Below, piece by piece: positions 18,029-27,561 of a stretch of 64,000 bases of DNA; within the stretch, counting starts at the first letter, position 1; each line of letters begins with the position of its first letter. Source of the DNA: Chitinophaga pinensis (GTDB lineage: Bacteria > Bacteroidota > Bacteroidia > Chitinophagales > Chitinophagaceae). Both the position numbers and the translations under genes were made by a program. The notes beneath the pieces were generated by a model that did not search any database, was not told the origin of the DNA, and was given only the letters and a program-made list of their open reading frames with translations. The DNA lies in assembly GCA_945897185.1 (NCBI GenBank), contig CAMDFC010000001.1, positions 58,448 to 122,447 on the forward strand, given 5' to 3'.

Positions 18029-19411
18029 CTACAGGGCTTCCTGTATATCTTTGATCAATTTTATGGCAATATTATTGGCGGTTGTTTCGAAATTGCTTTC
18101 TGCAATAACTCTAATAATGGGCTCTGTGTTGCTTGCGCGGAGATGAACCCAGTCTTTGTCGAATTCGATCCTCAAGCCATCAAGCGTATTGATTTGGTTG
18201 GATTTGTATTTTACCTTGATCTTCTCAAATATCATCGGCAAGTCAATTACACCGTCTAGTTCAATTTTATTTTTACTGATAAAATAGTCGGGGTAACTGT
18301 TTCGCAATTGTTTTACGGTTTTGCTGTTTTTTGCCAAATGGGTCAGGAAAAGAGCAATACCAATTAACGCATCTCTGCCATAGTGAAAATCCGGGACGAT
18401 GATACCTCCATTGCCTTCGCCACCAATCACAGCGTCAACTTCTTTCATTTTGGCAACCACATTTACTTCTCCAACGGCCGCAGGATGGTAAATGCCTCCG
18501 TGTTTTTCAGTAATATCTTTTAGGGCTCTGGTTGATGATAAATTACTAACCGTATCTCCTTTTCTCTTGCTCAATATATAATCTGCTACTGCTACTAGTG
18601 TATATTCTTCTCCAAACATGGAGCCGTCTTCACAAACGAATACCAAGCGATCTACATCTGGATCGACTGCTAAACCTAAATCCGCTTTATTGGCAATGAC
18701 GGCAGCCGATAAATCAGTGAGGTTTTGAGGCAGAGGTTCAGGGTTGTGCGCAAATTTCCCATTGACTTCTCCATTCAAAACCACAATATTTTCGGCGGCT
18801 ACCCCAAGCTTTTGTAGCAAGGCTGGCACAAAAATAGCACCACTGCTGTTAATGGCATCCACCACAATTTTGAAGTTTTTGTTTTTGATTGCTGCAGCAT
18901 CAACCAATGAATAAGCCAAGATTGCATCCAAGTGACGATCAGCATGATCTGGTTTATACGTGTAGGTGCCTGCATTTTCTACTCCGGCAAAATGAAGCAC
19001 TTCCTTGTCTGCATTATTTAAAATTTCAGCGCCTATTTCTGCACTAATGAATTCACCTTTGCTATTGAGTAGCTTTAATGCATTCCACTCTTTTTGATTA
19101 TGGCTTGCAGTAATGATAATGCCTCCAGCTGCCTTTTCCTCCACCACTTCAAATTCTACAGTTGGTGTTGTGGAAATGCCCAAATCAATTACATCGGCCC
19201 CGAGGGAAAGAAGTGTTTGTGTAACCAATTGAGAAACAATCGGCCCACTTATTCTCCCGTCTCTTCCAATGATGATTTTATTGTTACCTTGACTAATCGC
19301 CCATTGGCCGAATGCAGCTGTGTATCTTACCACATCCAATGGCGACAATGATTCCCCTGGTTTTCCTCCAATAGTTCCTCTAATTCCTGAAATACTTTTA
19401 ATTAATGCCAA
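18029..19411 (-). CDS. glmM: phosphoglucosamine mutase / phosphohexomutase
   Basis: Alpha-D-phosphohexomutase of 460 aa. The N-terminus is IKSISGIRGTIGG. The phosphoserine loop is TASHNQKEWNALK (Ser103), the Mg-binding loop DPDVDRLVFV near 247, and the sugar-binding loop GGEGNGG near 332. It ends with the phosphate-binding RASNTEPIIRV. In Bacteroidota such genes are usually annotated glmM and would make glucosamine-1-phosphate for peptidoglycan, although phosphomannomutase activity is also possible. The start codon is TTG at 19411; no in-frame ATG fits the conserved N-terminus. Confidence 0.88.
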   Translation of the reverse strand: MALIKSISGIRGTIGGKPGESLSPLDVVRYTAAFGQWAISQGNNKIIIGRDGRISGPIVSQLVTQTLLSLGADVIDLGISTTPTVEFEVVEEKAAGGIIITASHNQKEWNALKLLNSKGEFISAEIGAEILNNADKEVLHFAGVENAGTYTYKPDHADRHLDAILAYSLVDAAAIKNKNFKIVVDAINSSGAIFVPALLQKLGVAAENIVVLNGEVNGKFAHNPEPLPQNLTDLSAAVIANKADLGLAVDPDVDRLVFVCEDGSMFGEEYTLVAVADYILSKRKGDTVSNLSSTRALKDITEKHGGIYHPAAVGEVNVVAKMKEVDAVIGGEGNGGIIVPDFHYGRDALIGIALFLTHLAKNSKTVKQLRNSYPDYFISKNKIELDGVIDLPMIFEKIKVKYKSNQINTLDGLRIEFDKDWVHLRASNTEPIIRVIAESNFETTANNIAIKLIKDIQEAL

Positions 19412-19432
19412 AATAGCCTGTTTTTAGTACGG

Positions 19433-19463
19433 CAAACTTACAACAAAGCTCCGGCTATTGCAA
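19433..19463 (-). promoter_or_regulatory. promoter of glmM-like gene
   Basis: The minus strand reads TTG (19463-19461), a 20-bp spacer, then TAAGTTTG (19440-19433), close to the -33/-7 Bacteroidota promoter architecture. The TTG start codon is 21 nt downstream. Confidence 0.5.
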
Positions 19464-19558
19464 GTTTGTGAAAGTTGAACCAAGAAAGATTTTTCATGTA
19501 AAAACATATTAATATAAAAAGACTTTAAACAGAGGGAAATACTATTTATTTTTACACT

Positions 19559-20164
19559 ATGCACTTTATTCAAGCAGAGGATTTAACCCTTTTGCAACAA
19601 TTACTTCATTTCGACTATGAAATGATGATTTATGTGAACAGGATTTGGGTTCATCCTGTTATTGATAATCTGGCGCTTTTCATGAGAGAATCCATTTTTC
19701 ATGTCCCACTCTATATTTTTATTCTCATCTATGTAATTCAGCGTTTAGGTGTTAAAGGGGTTTGGTGGTTTTTAGGCGCTATTTCAATTGTAGCAATTTC
19801 TGATTTGGTAAGTAGCCACATCATAAAAGATTATTTTGACAGGCCAAGACCCTGCAGAGATCCTATTTTAGTCCACCAAATAAGATTTTTAGCAAAATAC
19901 TGCGGTGCGAATGGCAGTTTTACCTCCTCACATGCTGTTAACCATTTCGCTTTTGCCTCCTATGCTTTTTTCACACTAGGAAAAACGAACAGATGGGTTA
20001 AGTATCTTTTCCTCTGGGCAGGTGCAATTGCCTATTCCCAGGTGTATGTTGGCGTGCATTTTCCGTCTGATGTACTATTTGGGGCTATCTTGGGGATGCT
20101 TTTTGGTTGGGGGGCTGCTCGAATAGCCAACCAGGCCTTATCTTTACATCAACCAAGTATATGA
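19559..20164 (+). CDS. PAP2-family phosphatase
   Basis: A 201-aa integral membrane phosphatase with about five or six membrane helices. All three PAP2 motifs are present: KDYFDRPRP near residue 95, the SSHAVNHFA segment near 122 and VYVGVHFPSDVLFGA near 164. Members dephosphorylate undecaprenyl-PP, lipid A or phosphatidylglycerol phosphate; undecaprenyl-diphosphate recycling is the likeliest role. It overlaps the next gene by 4 bp (ATGA), so they are translationally coupled. Confidence 0.88.
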   Translation: MHFIQAEDLTLLQQLLHFDYEMMIYVNRIWVHPVIDNLALFMRESIFHVPLYIFILIYVIQRLGVKGVWWFLGAISIVAISDLVSSHIIKDYFDRPRPCRDPILVHQIRFLAKYCGANGSFTSSHAVNHFAFASYAFFTLGKTNRWVKYLFLWAGAIAYSQVYVGVHFPSDVLFGAILGMLFGWGAARIANQALSLHQPSI

Positions 20165-21462
20165 ATGATTTAATTATCCTGTTTCTTCTCATACTGATTA
20201 ATGGTTTTTTTTCCATGGCAGAAATAGCGCTGGTGTCGGCGCGAAAACCCAGGCTAGAAGGACAGGCAAACAAAGGAGATTTACGTGCCAAAAGAGCATT
20301 AACGCTAGCTCAACATCCAGACTCATTCCTATCTACAGTACAAATTGGAATTACTTTGATAGGGATATTTACGGGGGTGTTCTCAGGAGAGCGCATTGTT
20401 GATGATGTTGAAAGCTATTTTAAATTTTCACCTTCTGTTTCTGCCTACAGCAATGAGTTGGCAACATTTGCAGTAGTCATAGTTATTACTTTCTTCTCTC
20501 TTGTTTTTGGAGAGTTGATTCCCAAAAGAATTGGACTTTCCAATCCGGAAGGTATTGCAAAGTCAGTGGCTGGACCAATGCTGTTTATTTCAAGATTTAC
20601 TTATCCATTCGTCTGGTTGCTTTCTAAAACTTCCACCTTGGTTTTAAAAATGTTCAGACTAAAGCCGGATGAATCACAAGTGACTGAGGAAGAGATAAAA
20701 GCAATCATTAATGAGGGTACAGAACATGGGGCCATTGAAGAGACGGAACAAGAAATTATTCAACGTGTATTTCATTTGGGAGACAGGAACATCACTTCAC
20801 TCATGACCCATAGAAGTGATATCATTTGGTTCGATTTGCTGGATAATGAAATTAGCATTCGTGAAAAGATTCTTCAAGAACCTCACTCCGTTTATCCTGT
20901 ATGCGACAGGACAATAGACAATATCAAGGGTATTGTATCCATAAAAGACATGTATGTCAATCCAGACGATATATCCTTTAAGGAAGTGATGGAAATACCG
21001 CTATTTGTGCCGGAGAATATCAGTCCCTATCAATTGCTAGAAAAATTTAAACAATCCAAAATTCATACCAGCTTCGTAGTAGACGAATACGGCTCCTTAA
21101 TGGGTCTTGTTACCTTAAATGATATTCTAGAAGCTATTGTAGGTGATCTCCCTCAACTTGATTTACAAGATTATGAAATCACTGAACGAGAAGACGGCAG
21201 TTACCTGGTGGATGCACAAATTCCATTTTATGATTTCTTAACCCGCTTCGAGAAAGCAGATTGGATGAATGAAGGTGAACAAGAGTTTGACACCTTGGCT
21301 GGGTTTATTTTACATCAACTAGAACGTATTCCTTCTACAGGAGATCAGTTTGAATGGAAAGGATTTACTTTCGAAATAATTGATATGGATGGGCATCGAA
21401 TTGACAAGGTGCTTGTAAAAGTGTCTGAGAAACTTCGTAGTGAAATGCAAGAAGAAGAATAA
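20161..21462 (+). CDS. hemolysin-family CNNM/CorC transporter-like protein
   Basis: Membrane protein of 433 aa from the ATG at 20161; the track start at 20107 lies inside the PAP2 gene. An N-terminal DUF21/CNNM membrane domain of about four helices (residues ~1-170) holds NGFFSMAEIALVSARKPRL and VFGELIPKRIGL. Two CBS domains follow (~195-330), with VTEEEIKAIINEGTEHG at the junction. A CorC_HlyC domain ends the protein (~345-430). The family is linked to Mg2+/Co2+ efflux or homeostasis. The hemolysin label is historical. Confidence 0.92.
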   Translation: MNDLIILFLLILINGFFSMAEIALVSARKPRLEGQANKGDLRAKRALTLAQHPDSFLSTVQIGITLIGIFTGVFSGERIVDDVESYFKFSPSVSAYSNELATFAVVIVITFFSLVFGELIPKRIGLSNPEGIAKSVAGPMLFISRFTYPFVWLLSKTSTLVLKMFRLKPDESQVTEEEIKAIINEGTEHGAIEETEQEIIQRVFHLGDRNITSLMTHRSDIIWFDLLDNEISIREKILQEPHSVYPVCDRTIDNIKGIVSIKDMYVNPDDISFKEVMEIPLFVPENISPYQLLEKFKQSKIHTSFVVDEYGSLMGLVTLNDILEAIVGDLPQLDLQDYEITEREDGSYLVDAQIPFYDFLTRFEKADWMNEGEQEFDTLAGFILHQLERIPSTGDQFEWKGFTFEIIDMDGHRIDKVLVKVSEKLRSEMQEEE

Positions 21463-21464
21463 CC

Positions 21465-22253
21465 ATGATGGATCTTTCTCTAAAAACAAAAATAGCACTG
21501 GTATGTGGAGGCTCGCAAGGTATAGGGAAAGCCATTGCTATTGAATTGGCCAACTTAGGTGCAACTTGTATTTTACTTGCTAGAAATGAAGCCGCCTTGC
21601 TAGCAGCAGTGGAAACACTTTCTAAAGAAAACGGACAACAACACCATTTTTTTGTTGTTGATTTTACCAACCTGGATGCAGTTCGTGAAATGGCAAATCA
21701 ACTTTCAGAAAAGTTTAGCATTGATATCTTGATAAACAATACAGGCGGACCCTCAGCCGGCCCCATAGCAGCGGCAGATCCAACAGTTTTTGAAAATACA
21801 TTTCGCCAACATTTAATTTGTAATCACCTATTTGCTCAAGCCGTAATTCCTACAATGAAATCAAAAGGTTGGGGTAGAATCATCAACGTGATTTCTACTT
21901 CAGTCAAAATTCCAATTAATAATCTTGGTGTTTCCAATACCATAAGGGCTGCAGTTGCTTCCTGGGGAAAAACTTTATCAAATGAGCTTGCTCCTTTTGG
22001 CATCACAGTAAATAGCTTACTTCCTGGATTTATTTCAACCTCAAGGTTGGATGCAGTTGCAGAAAGTTTTGCAGCTAGTGCAGGTGTTTCTATTGAATCA
22101 ATGGTTGAAAGCATGAAAAATTCTGTACCAGCCAAAAGATTCGGATCTCCTCAAGAAATAGCCGTTGTTGCTGCTTTTGTTGCTTCTCCGGCAGCTTCGT
22201 ATCTTAATGGAATTACCATACCAGTGGATGGTGGTAGAACCGGGACCATTTAA
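21465..22253 (+). CDS. SDR-family oxidoreductase with altered catalytic dyad
   Basis: Short-chain dehydrogenase/reductase of 262 aa. The cofactor motif CGGSQGIGKAIA begins near residue 14, NNTGGPSAG near 89, and the C-terminus is SPAASYLNGITIPVDGG. In place of the usual Tyr-x3-Lys the sequence reads VSNTIRAAV, so Tyr is replaced by Ser and Lys by Arg on a simple alignment. A subgroup of 3-oxoacyl-reductase-like SDRs has this SNxxRA form, so it need not be inactive. It lies 2 nt after the CNNM gene and 11 nt before kynureninase, probably one operon. Confidence 0.85.
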   Translation: MMDLSLKTKIALVCGGSQGIGKAIAIELANLGATCILLARNEAALLAAVETLSKENGQQHHFFVVDFTNLDAVREMANQLSEKFSIDILINNTGGPSAGPIAAADPTVFENTFRQHLICNHLFAQAVIPTMKSKGWGRIINVISTSVKIPINNLGVSNTIRAAVASWGKTLSNELAPFGITVNSLLPGFISTSRLDAVAESFAASAGVSIESMVESMKNSVPAKRFGSPQEIAVVAAFVASPAASYLNGITIPVDGGRTGTI

Positions 22254-22264
22254 AACCAATAAGC

Positions 22265-23518
22265 ATGGAACTAAGTAAAAAATATGCAGATTTGCTCGAT
22301 AAAGATGATGTGTTGAGTAGTTTTAGAAACAAGTTTATTATCCCGGAAAAAGAAGGAATTCAACGCACCTATTTCTTGGGAAACTCATTGGGTTTGCAAC
22401 CTAAAACCACTTCCAATTCCATCGATTATATTTTACACCAGTGGGGAAATGAAGGGGTTGAATCTTTTTTTAATGGAGAGCGTCCTTGGATGGATTTGCA
22501 TGATCAACTGCTTGGCCCTCTCTCACAAATTGCAGGTGCTCAAAAACAGGAAATCAGTGTAATGGGTCAGCTTACAATAAATATCCATCTGATGTTTGTC
22601 AGTTTTTTTAGGCCAGAAGGGAAGCGTCACAAAATGTTGGTAGAAGCCAAGGCTTTTCCAAGCGATCAGTATGCCTTCACCTCTTATCTTGAACATTTGG
22701 GATTGAATCCAGCAGATCATCTTATTGAAATACAACCTCAAAAAGAAAACAGTGCCATACAGGATGAGGACATCATTGCTGCAATTGAAAAACATGCAGA
22801 TGAAATTGCATTGGTTTTTATTGGAGGCGTCAATTACTATACAGGTCAATTATTTGACCTGGAAAGAATTGCCAAAGCCGCAAAGTCGGCAGGAGCAATG
22901 ATAGGATACGATCTTGCACATGCCATCGGTAATGCAGAATTGAAGTTACACGAATGGGGTGTTGATTTTGCTTGCTGGTGTTCATACAAATATTTGAATG
23001 GGGGACCGGGTGCCGTTGGTGCAATCTTTGTACATGACAACCATTTGCATAACAAGCAAATAAGCAGACTTAATGGATGGTGGGGATACAAAAAAGAAGA
23101 GCGTTTCAAAATGCATAAATTGTTTAACCCGGCGCCAGATGCAACAAGCTGGCAATTGGGAACACCATCTATGATTCTCTATGCTTGTCTTAAAGCATCT
23201 CTTCAAATTTTTGAAGAAGCAGGGTGGAAGGCGGTCCTTGAAAAACAAGCGAAAATTAGATCCTTCTTGGCTTTATCAATTAAAGAGTTAAAGTCGCCAA
23301 TTTTCACCTGTCTCACCCCAGACAAAAGAGGTTGCCAGGTTTCTCTTTTGTTTCATGAAAAAGGCAGACAAGTATACGACCGCCTATTTGAACAAGGGTT
23401 CATGGTAGATTGGAGAGAACCCAATGTAATCAGATTGGCTCCTGTACCTTTATATAATTCTTTTAACGACATCTGGAAATTTCATCATTCGATGAAAGAA
23501 ATTCTTGCCTCAGTATAA
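22265..23518 (+). CDS. kynU: kynureninase
   Basis: PLP enzyme cleaving kynurenine or 3-hydroxykynurenine to (3-hydroxy)anthranilate and alanine. The 417-aa length is typical. Recognised blocks are YFLGNSLGLQPK near residue 35, the VMGQLTINIH substrate loop near 98, IGYDLAHAIGNAEL near 212 and the PLP-lysine segment CWCSYKYLNGGPGAVGA near 237. No kynurenine monooxygenase or tryptophan dioxygenase is in this window; in Bacteroidota these are often elsewhere and feed NAD synthesis. Confidence 0.94.
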   Translation: MELSKKYADLLDKDDVLSSFRNKFIIPEKEGIQRTYFLGNSLGLQPKTTSNSIDYILHQWGNEGVESFFNGERPWMDLHDQLLGPLSQIAGAQKQEISVMGQLTINIHLMFVSFFRPEGKRHKMLVEAKAFPSDQYAFTSYLEHLGLNPADHLIEIQPQKENSAIQDEDIIAAIEKHADEIALVFIGGVNYYTGQLFDLERIAKAAKSAGAMIGYDLAHAIGNAELKLHEWGVDFACWCSYKYLNGGPGAVGAIFVHDNHLHNKQISRLNGWWGYKKEERFKMHKLFNPAPDATSWQLGTPSMILYACLKASLQIFEEAGWKAVLEKQAKIRSFLALSIKELKSPIFTCLTPDKRGCQVSLLFHEKGRQVYDRLFEQGFMVDWREPNVIRLAPVPLYNSFNDIWKFHHSMKEILASV

Positions 23519-23538
23519 ATTGATAATTCCTATCTGGT

Positions 23539-24345
23539 ATGAATAGAAAAGAATTGGTTGAGCAGATAAAACTGAAGAAAAGCTATCTCTGCGTTGGATT
23601 AGATACAGATTCTGTAAAAATACCTGCACATCTACACAACGAAGAAGATCCGATTTTTGCTTTCAACAAAGCCATCATAGACGCAACCTTACCCTATTGT
23701 GTTGCCTATAAAATCAATACCGCCTTTTACGAAGCACAGGGTCTGAAAGGCTGGGCAGCATTGGAAAAAACGGTGAACTATATTCCTGCTTCGCATTTTA
23801 AAATTGCTGATGCCAAGCGTGGCGATATTGGAAATACTTCTACGCAATACGCCATAGCATTTTTGAAGCAATTGCCTTTTGATGCAATCACCATTGCGCC
23901 CTATATGGGTGAAGATAGTGTGAAGCCTTTTCTTCAGTTTGAAGGGAAGTGGGCAATAGTATTGGGACTCACCTCAAATTCAGGAGCACATGATTTTGAA
24001 TTGAAAACATTAGAAGGCGGGGAAAGACTTTATGAGAAGGTCATTAGGACAGTCGCTTCATGGGGCACACCTGAAAATTTAATGTTTGTAGTTGGTGCAA
24101 CACGCGCTGATGAATTCATTAATCTGCGTTCCATTGCTCCCGATCATTTTTTCCTGGTGCCCGGTGTAGGTGCACAAGGGGGAAGTTTAAATGAGATATC
24201 GCAAAAAGCAATGAACAAAGAAGTCGGTTTGCTGGTCAATTCCAGTAGAGATATCATTTTTGCTTCGAGCAAAGAAGACTTTGCTTCAGCTGCTGCTGCA
24301 AAAGCCAAATCCTATGCTGAAGAAATGGCCTTGTTTATTCCTTAA
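23539..24345 (+). CDS. pyrF: orotidine 5'-phosphate decarboxylase
   Basis: Final step of UMP synthesis. 268 aa is the type 2 PyrF length. N-terminal LCVGLDTD, the catalytic [11 protein letters not shown] near residue 93 with the Lys and Asp pair, APYMGEDSV near 120 and the phosphate-binding [10 protein letters not shown] near 211. It follows kynU by 20 nt and converges on the SGNH hydrolase gene with an 11-bp overlap. Confidence 0.95.
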   Translation: MNRKELVEQIKLKKSYLCVGLDTDSVKIPAHLHNEEDPIFAFNKAIIDATLPYCVAYKINTAFYEAQGLKGWAALEKTVNYIPASHFKIADAKRGDIGNTSTQYAIAFLKQLPFDAITIAPYMGEDSVKPFLQFEGKWAIVLGLTSNSGAHDFELKTLEGGERLYEKVIRTVASWGTPENLMFVVGATRADEFINLRSIAPDHFFLVPGVGAQGGSLNEISQKAMNKEVGLLVNSSRDIIFASSKEDFASAAAAKAKSYAEEMALFIP

Positions 24346-25003
24346 CCATAGCGCTACTGAGTTTTTCAGCCCATCGCGTATACTCTTTTTTGGATGGATG
24401 TAGTTTGTCTTCTGCTACCAGACTTAAATCTTGCTTTACTTCTCGGGTGCCAATAGTGATTTCAATGTAGTGTACTTTATGTTTTTCTGAAGTTTTCTTA
24501 TTCATAACATTGAAATGATCAATCTCACTGGCAATTTTAGCTCGATCTCTTCTTTCTGCAAAAGGTGTTGCTCCCCAATCGGGTATGCTGAGTACAAAAA
24601 CATGCTGAGGTTTGTCTCCTGCAAATTGAATAGCTTGTAACATCAGCTGCTCAAACTCTTTTTGATATGTAGCAATATCTCTTCCCCTGTATTGGTTGTT
24701 TACGCCAATCAGTAGACTTACATAATCGTAATTGCTTTTTAAAGTCCGCTTTGTTATAGCATCCATTAGTTCGTCGGTAGTCCACCCCGTCTTTGCTACA
24801 ATCTCAGGATCTGCAATAGACATTCCTTTTTTTCGCAGTAAATCGACTGTCTGGTGTGGAAAATTATCTTCAAGCGGTAAGCCTTCGCCAATCGTATAAG
24901 AATCGCCCAACGCCAAGTAGGAATAGTTTTGCTGTGCAGTTGTTTCCATTATACTCATGAGGTAAAAGCTAAGAAATAAAAAGATATAACGCAAGTTTTC
25001 CAT
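24335..25003 (-). CDS. secreted SGNH/GDSL hydrolase
   Basis: A 222-aa exported esterase/lipase-type hydrolase. Signal peptide about residues 1-23. Block [13 protein letters not shown] carries the nucleophile Ser, block III is GVNNQYRG, and block [11 protein letters not shown] supplies Asp and His. The family acts on acyl esters in lipids or polysaccharides; the substrate is not evident. It diverges from the S9 peptidase gene. Confidence 0.87.
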   Translation of the reverse strand: MENLRYIFLFLSFYLMSIMETTAQQNYSYLALGDSYTIGEGLPLEDNFPHQTVDLLRKKGMSIADPEIVAKTGWTTDELMDAITKRTLKSNYDYVSLLIGVNNQYRGRDIATYQKEFEQLMLQAIQFAGDKPQHVFVLSIPDWGATPFAERRDRAKIASEIDHFNVMNKKTSEKHKVHYIEITIGTREVKQDLSLVAEDKLHPSKKEYTRWAEKLSSAMVKE

Positions 25004-25061
25004 ACAGGTTCAATTTAACCATTTTGGCTTTATCTTTAAGCATAACCGAAATTAACTGCTC

Positions 25062-27527
25062 ATGAAAAGATTGGTATTACTCCTGGCTATGCTTTTGTCT
25101 GTTTGCCTGGTCTCAGCCCAGCAAACCTATCATCAAAAAGCAAATTATGATTTGGCCTCTAGGTTTTCTCCAAAGAAGTTGGAGAAAATGATTTTTTCAA
25201 CTGCTGTTGATCCACACTGGACAAAATCTGGAAATAAGTTTTGGTACATGTATGAAACAACTGCGGGTAAAAAATGGGTAGTGGTTGATCCAGTAAAAAT
25301 GACAAAAACGGCCATGTTCGATAACGATAAATTGGCTGCAAACCTAACACGTATTGTAAAGGATCCTTTTGATGGCAAACACCTGTCTATTGAAAACCTG
25401 AAGTTCGTTCGCGATGACAATTGGATTCGCTTCGAAGTAAAGAGCAGTCTAGAAGTTGAAAAGAAAGATTCAACTAAAAAAGCAAATGCAGCAAAAGAGA
25501 AAAAGGTTTTTTATTTCGAATACCATATCAGCGCAGATTCTTTGGTGGAGTTGAAAGACCATAAAAAGCCTGTTGCTAAACCCTCTTGGGCAAATGTTTC
25601 TCCTGATCAAAAATGGGTTGTATATGCAAAGAATTTCAACCTCTACCGCATGGATACAGCAAACATGAGAAAGGCAGCACTCAACGATCAGGATAGTACT
25701 ATTATTGAAGAACAACTGACAAAAGACGGTATTCAATATTATGGTTTTGGAGAAGGATTTGGAGAGAGTAACGTAGAGCAACTCGCGAATGCAAAAAAAA
25801 GAAAGTCAGTTCCTGTACTTTGGTCACCTAATTCTCAACAGTTTGTGGTGATGAGAACAGACAGCAGAAAAGTGAAAGACCTTTGGGTGATAAATAGCAT
25901 TGCAGAGCCACGTCCGACCTTAGAGACTTACAAATACCACATGCCAGGTGAGAAAGAGGCGCCTGTGAGAGAGATGTATTTGTTTGCCGTTGCTGATAAA
26001 AAAATACAGCGGATTGGTCTTGAATTGTTCAAGGATCAGGAAGTAGCAGCATGGCCAGCAGAAATGGAAAAGAAAATGCGCGATGAAGAACACAGGCCAC
26101 TTAAATGGTTAGGAGACGACAATCGTTTTTATTTCAGCAGGACAAGCAGAGACCTGAAGAAAGTTGATATGTGTTCTTACGATATCACTTCTTCAAAGGT
26201 GAATGTGCTTGTAGAAGAACGTCTAAATACCTATATCGAAATAAGGAAACCCGTTTTCTTTAATAATGGAAAAGAGTTCATTCACTGGAGCGAGCAAGAT
26301 GGATGGGCGCATTTATACCATTATGATGCTGACGGAAAGCTAAAGGGTCAGGTAACTAGTGGACCATGGCATGTGGAAGAAATTGAAGGTTTTGATGAAA
26401 AAACCAAGACCGTTTATTTTACTGCAAATGGAAAAGAAGCAGGAGAAGATCCGTACTATCTTCATTTTTATAAATCAGGTTTAGACGGAAGTGGCGTTAA
26501 ATTATTGAACACAGGAGATTTTGACCATGCTGTGGTATTGGATGACGCTAAGAAATTCTTTGTCAATAACTCATCAAGAGTAAATACTGCACCTGTTTCT
26601 GCATTGTATGATGCCAATGGAAAAAAGGTAATGGATTTGGAAAAGACAGACCTCACTTCCTTGATGCAAGCCGGATATAAGTTTCCAGAACCCTTTACAG
26701 CCAAAGCGGACGATGGCATCACAGACTTGTATGGTGTAATCTACAAGCCATTTGATTTTGATTCAACTAAGAAATACCCCATCATCGCATACGTATATCC
26801 TGGTCCACAAACTGAATCAGTCAACAAAGCCTTTGGCCGAAGCATGGATCGTATTGATAGATTAGCGCAGTTTGGTTTTGTGGTGGTCACCTTGGGAAAT
26901 AGAGGCGGACATCCTTCTCGTTCAAAATGGTACCATAACTACGGTTACGGTAACCTGAGAGATTATGGATTGGCTGATAAAAAAACAGTGATTGAGCAAT
27001 TGGCGCAAAAGCATAAATATCTAGATGTAAGCAGGGTGGGTATCCATGGGCATTCAGGTGGTGGTTTTATGTCGACTGCCGCGATGTTGGTGTATCCTGA
27101 TTTCTTTAAAGTAGCGGTTTCTTCTGCAGGCAATCATGAAAACAACATTTACAACAGGTGGTGGAGTGAGAAGCACCATGGTGTGAGAGAACAAATCACT
27201 GATAAGGGAGATACTACTTTCTTGTATGCAATTGAAAAGAATTCTGAACTTGCTAAAAACCTGAAAGGAAGATTGATGCTTTCAACTGGAGATATTGATA
27301 ATAATGTGCATCCAGGAAATACAATTCGTATGGCCAATGCACTTATCAAAGCCAATAAGAGATTTGATTTGGTGGTATTACCTGGACAAAGACATGGTTA
27401 TGGAGATATGACTGAATACCATTTTTGGTTGATGGGTGATTATTTCAGCAAATGGTTATTGGGTGATTTTTCACAGTCAGTTGATATCATGGAAATGAAT
27501 CGAGATATGCCACAAAACAAGAAATAA
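25062..27527 (+). CDS. S9-family (DPP-IV-like) secreted prolyl peptidase
   Basis: Exported serine peptidase of 821 aa with a signal peptide ending near residue 19 (VSAQ). An N-terminal beta-propeller spans roughly 50-560. A C-terminal alpha/beta hydrolase domain has the nucleophile in GIHGHSGGGFMS near residue 665, Asp in LSTGDIDNNVHPGN near 748 and His in PGQRHGYGDM near 780. Such enzymes remove dipeptides from the N-termini of peptides in the periplasm and are common in proteolytic Bacteroidota. It is apparently monocistronic. Confidence 0.93.
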   Translation: MKRLVLLLAMLLSVCLVSAQQTYHQKANYDLASRFSPKKLEKMIFSTAVDPHWTKSGNKFWYMYETTAGKKWVVVDPVKMTKTAMFDNDKLAANLTRIVKDPFDGKHLSIENLKFVRDDNWIRFEVKSSLEVEKKDSTKKANAAKEKKVFYFEYHISADSLVELKDHKKPVAKPSWANVSPDQKWVVYAKNFNLYRMDTANMRKAALNDQDSTIIEEQLTKDGIQYYGFGEGFGESNVEQLANAKKRKSVPVLWSPNSQQFVVMRTDSRKVKDLWVINSIAEPRPTLETYKYHMPGEKEAPVREMYLFAVADKKIQRIGLELFKDQEVAAWPAEMEKKMRDEEHRPLKWLGDDNRFYFSRTSRDLKKVDMCSYDITSSKVNVLVEERLNTYIEIRKPVFFNNGKEFIHWSEQDGWAHLYHYDADGKLKGQVTSGPWHVEEIEGFDEKTKTVYFTANGKEAGEDPYYLHFYKSGLDGSGVKLLNTGDFDHAVVLDDAKKFFVNNSSRVNTAPVSALYDANGKKVMDLEKTDLTSLMQAGYKFPEPFTAKADDGITDLYGVIYKPFDFDSTKKYPIIAYVYPGPQTESVNKAFGRSMDRIDRLAQFGFVVVTLGNRGGHPSRSKWYHNYGYGNLRDYGLADKKTVIEQLAQKHKYLDVSRVGIHGHSGGGFMSTAAMLVYPDFFKVAVSSAGNHENNIYNRWWSEKHHGVREQITDKGDTTFLYAIEKNSELAKNLKGRLMLSTGDIDNNVHPGNTIRMANALIKANKRFDLVVLPGQRHGYGDMTEYHFWLMGDYFSKWLLGDFSQSVDIMEMNRDMPQNKK

Positions 27528-27548
27528 GCAAATCGCTGCTTTACTTGT

Positions 27549-27556
27549 TATCTTTG
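27549..27556 (+). promoter_or_regulatory. -7 element for gene at 27562
   Basis: TATCTTTG, exact TAnnTTTG, only 5 nt upstream of the ATG. As with folC, a leaderless or near-leaderless transcript is implied. No TTTG was found at the -33 spacing. Confidence 0.45.
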
Positions 27557-27561
27557 CAGGG

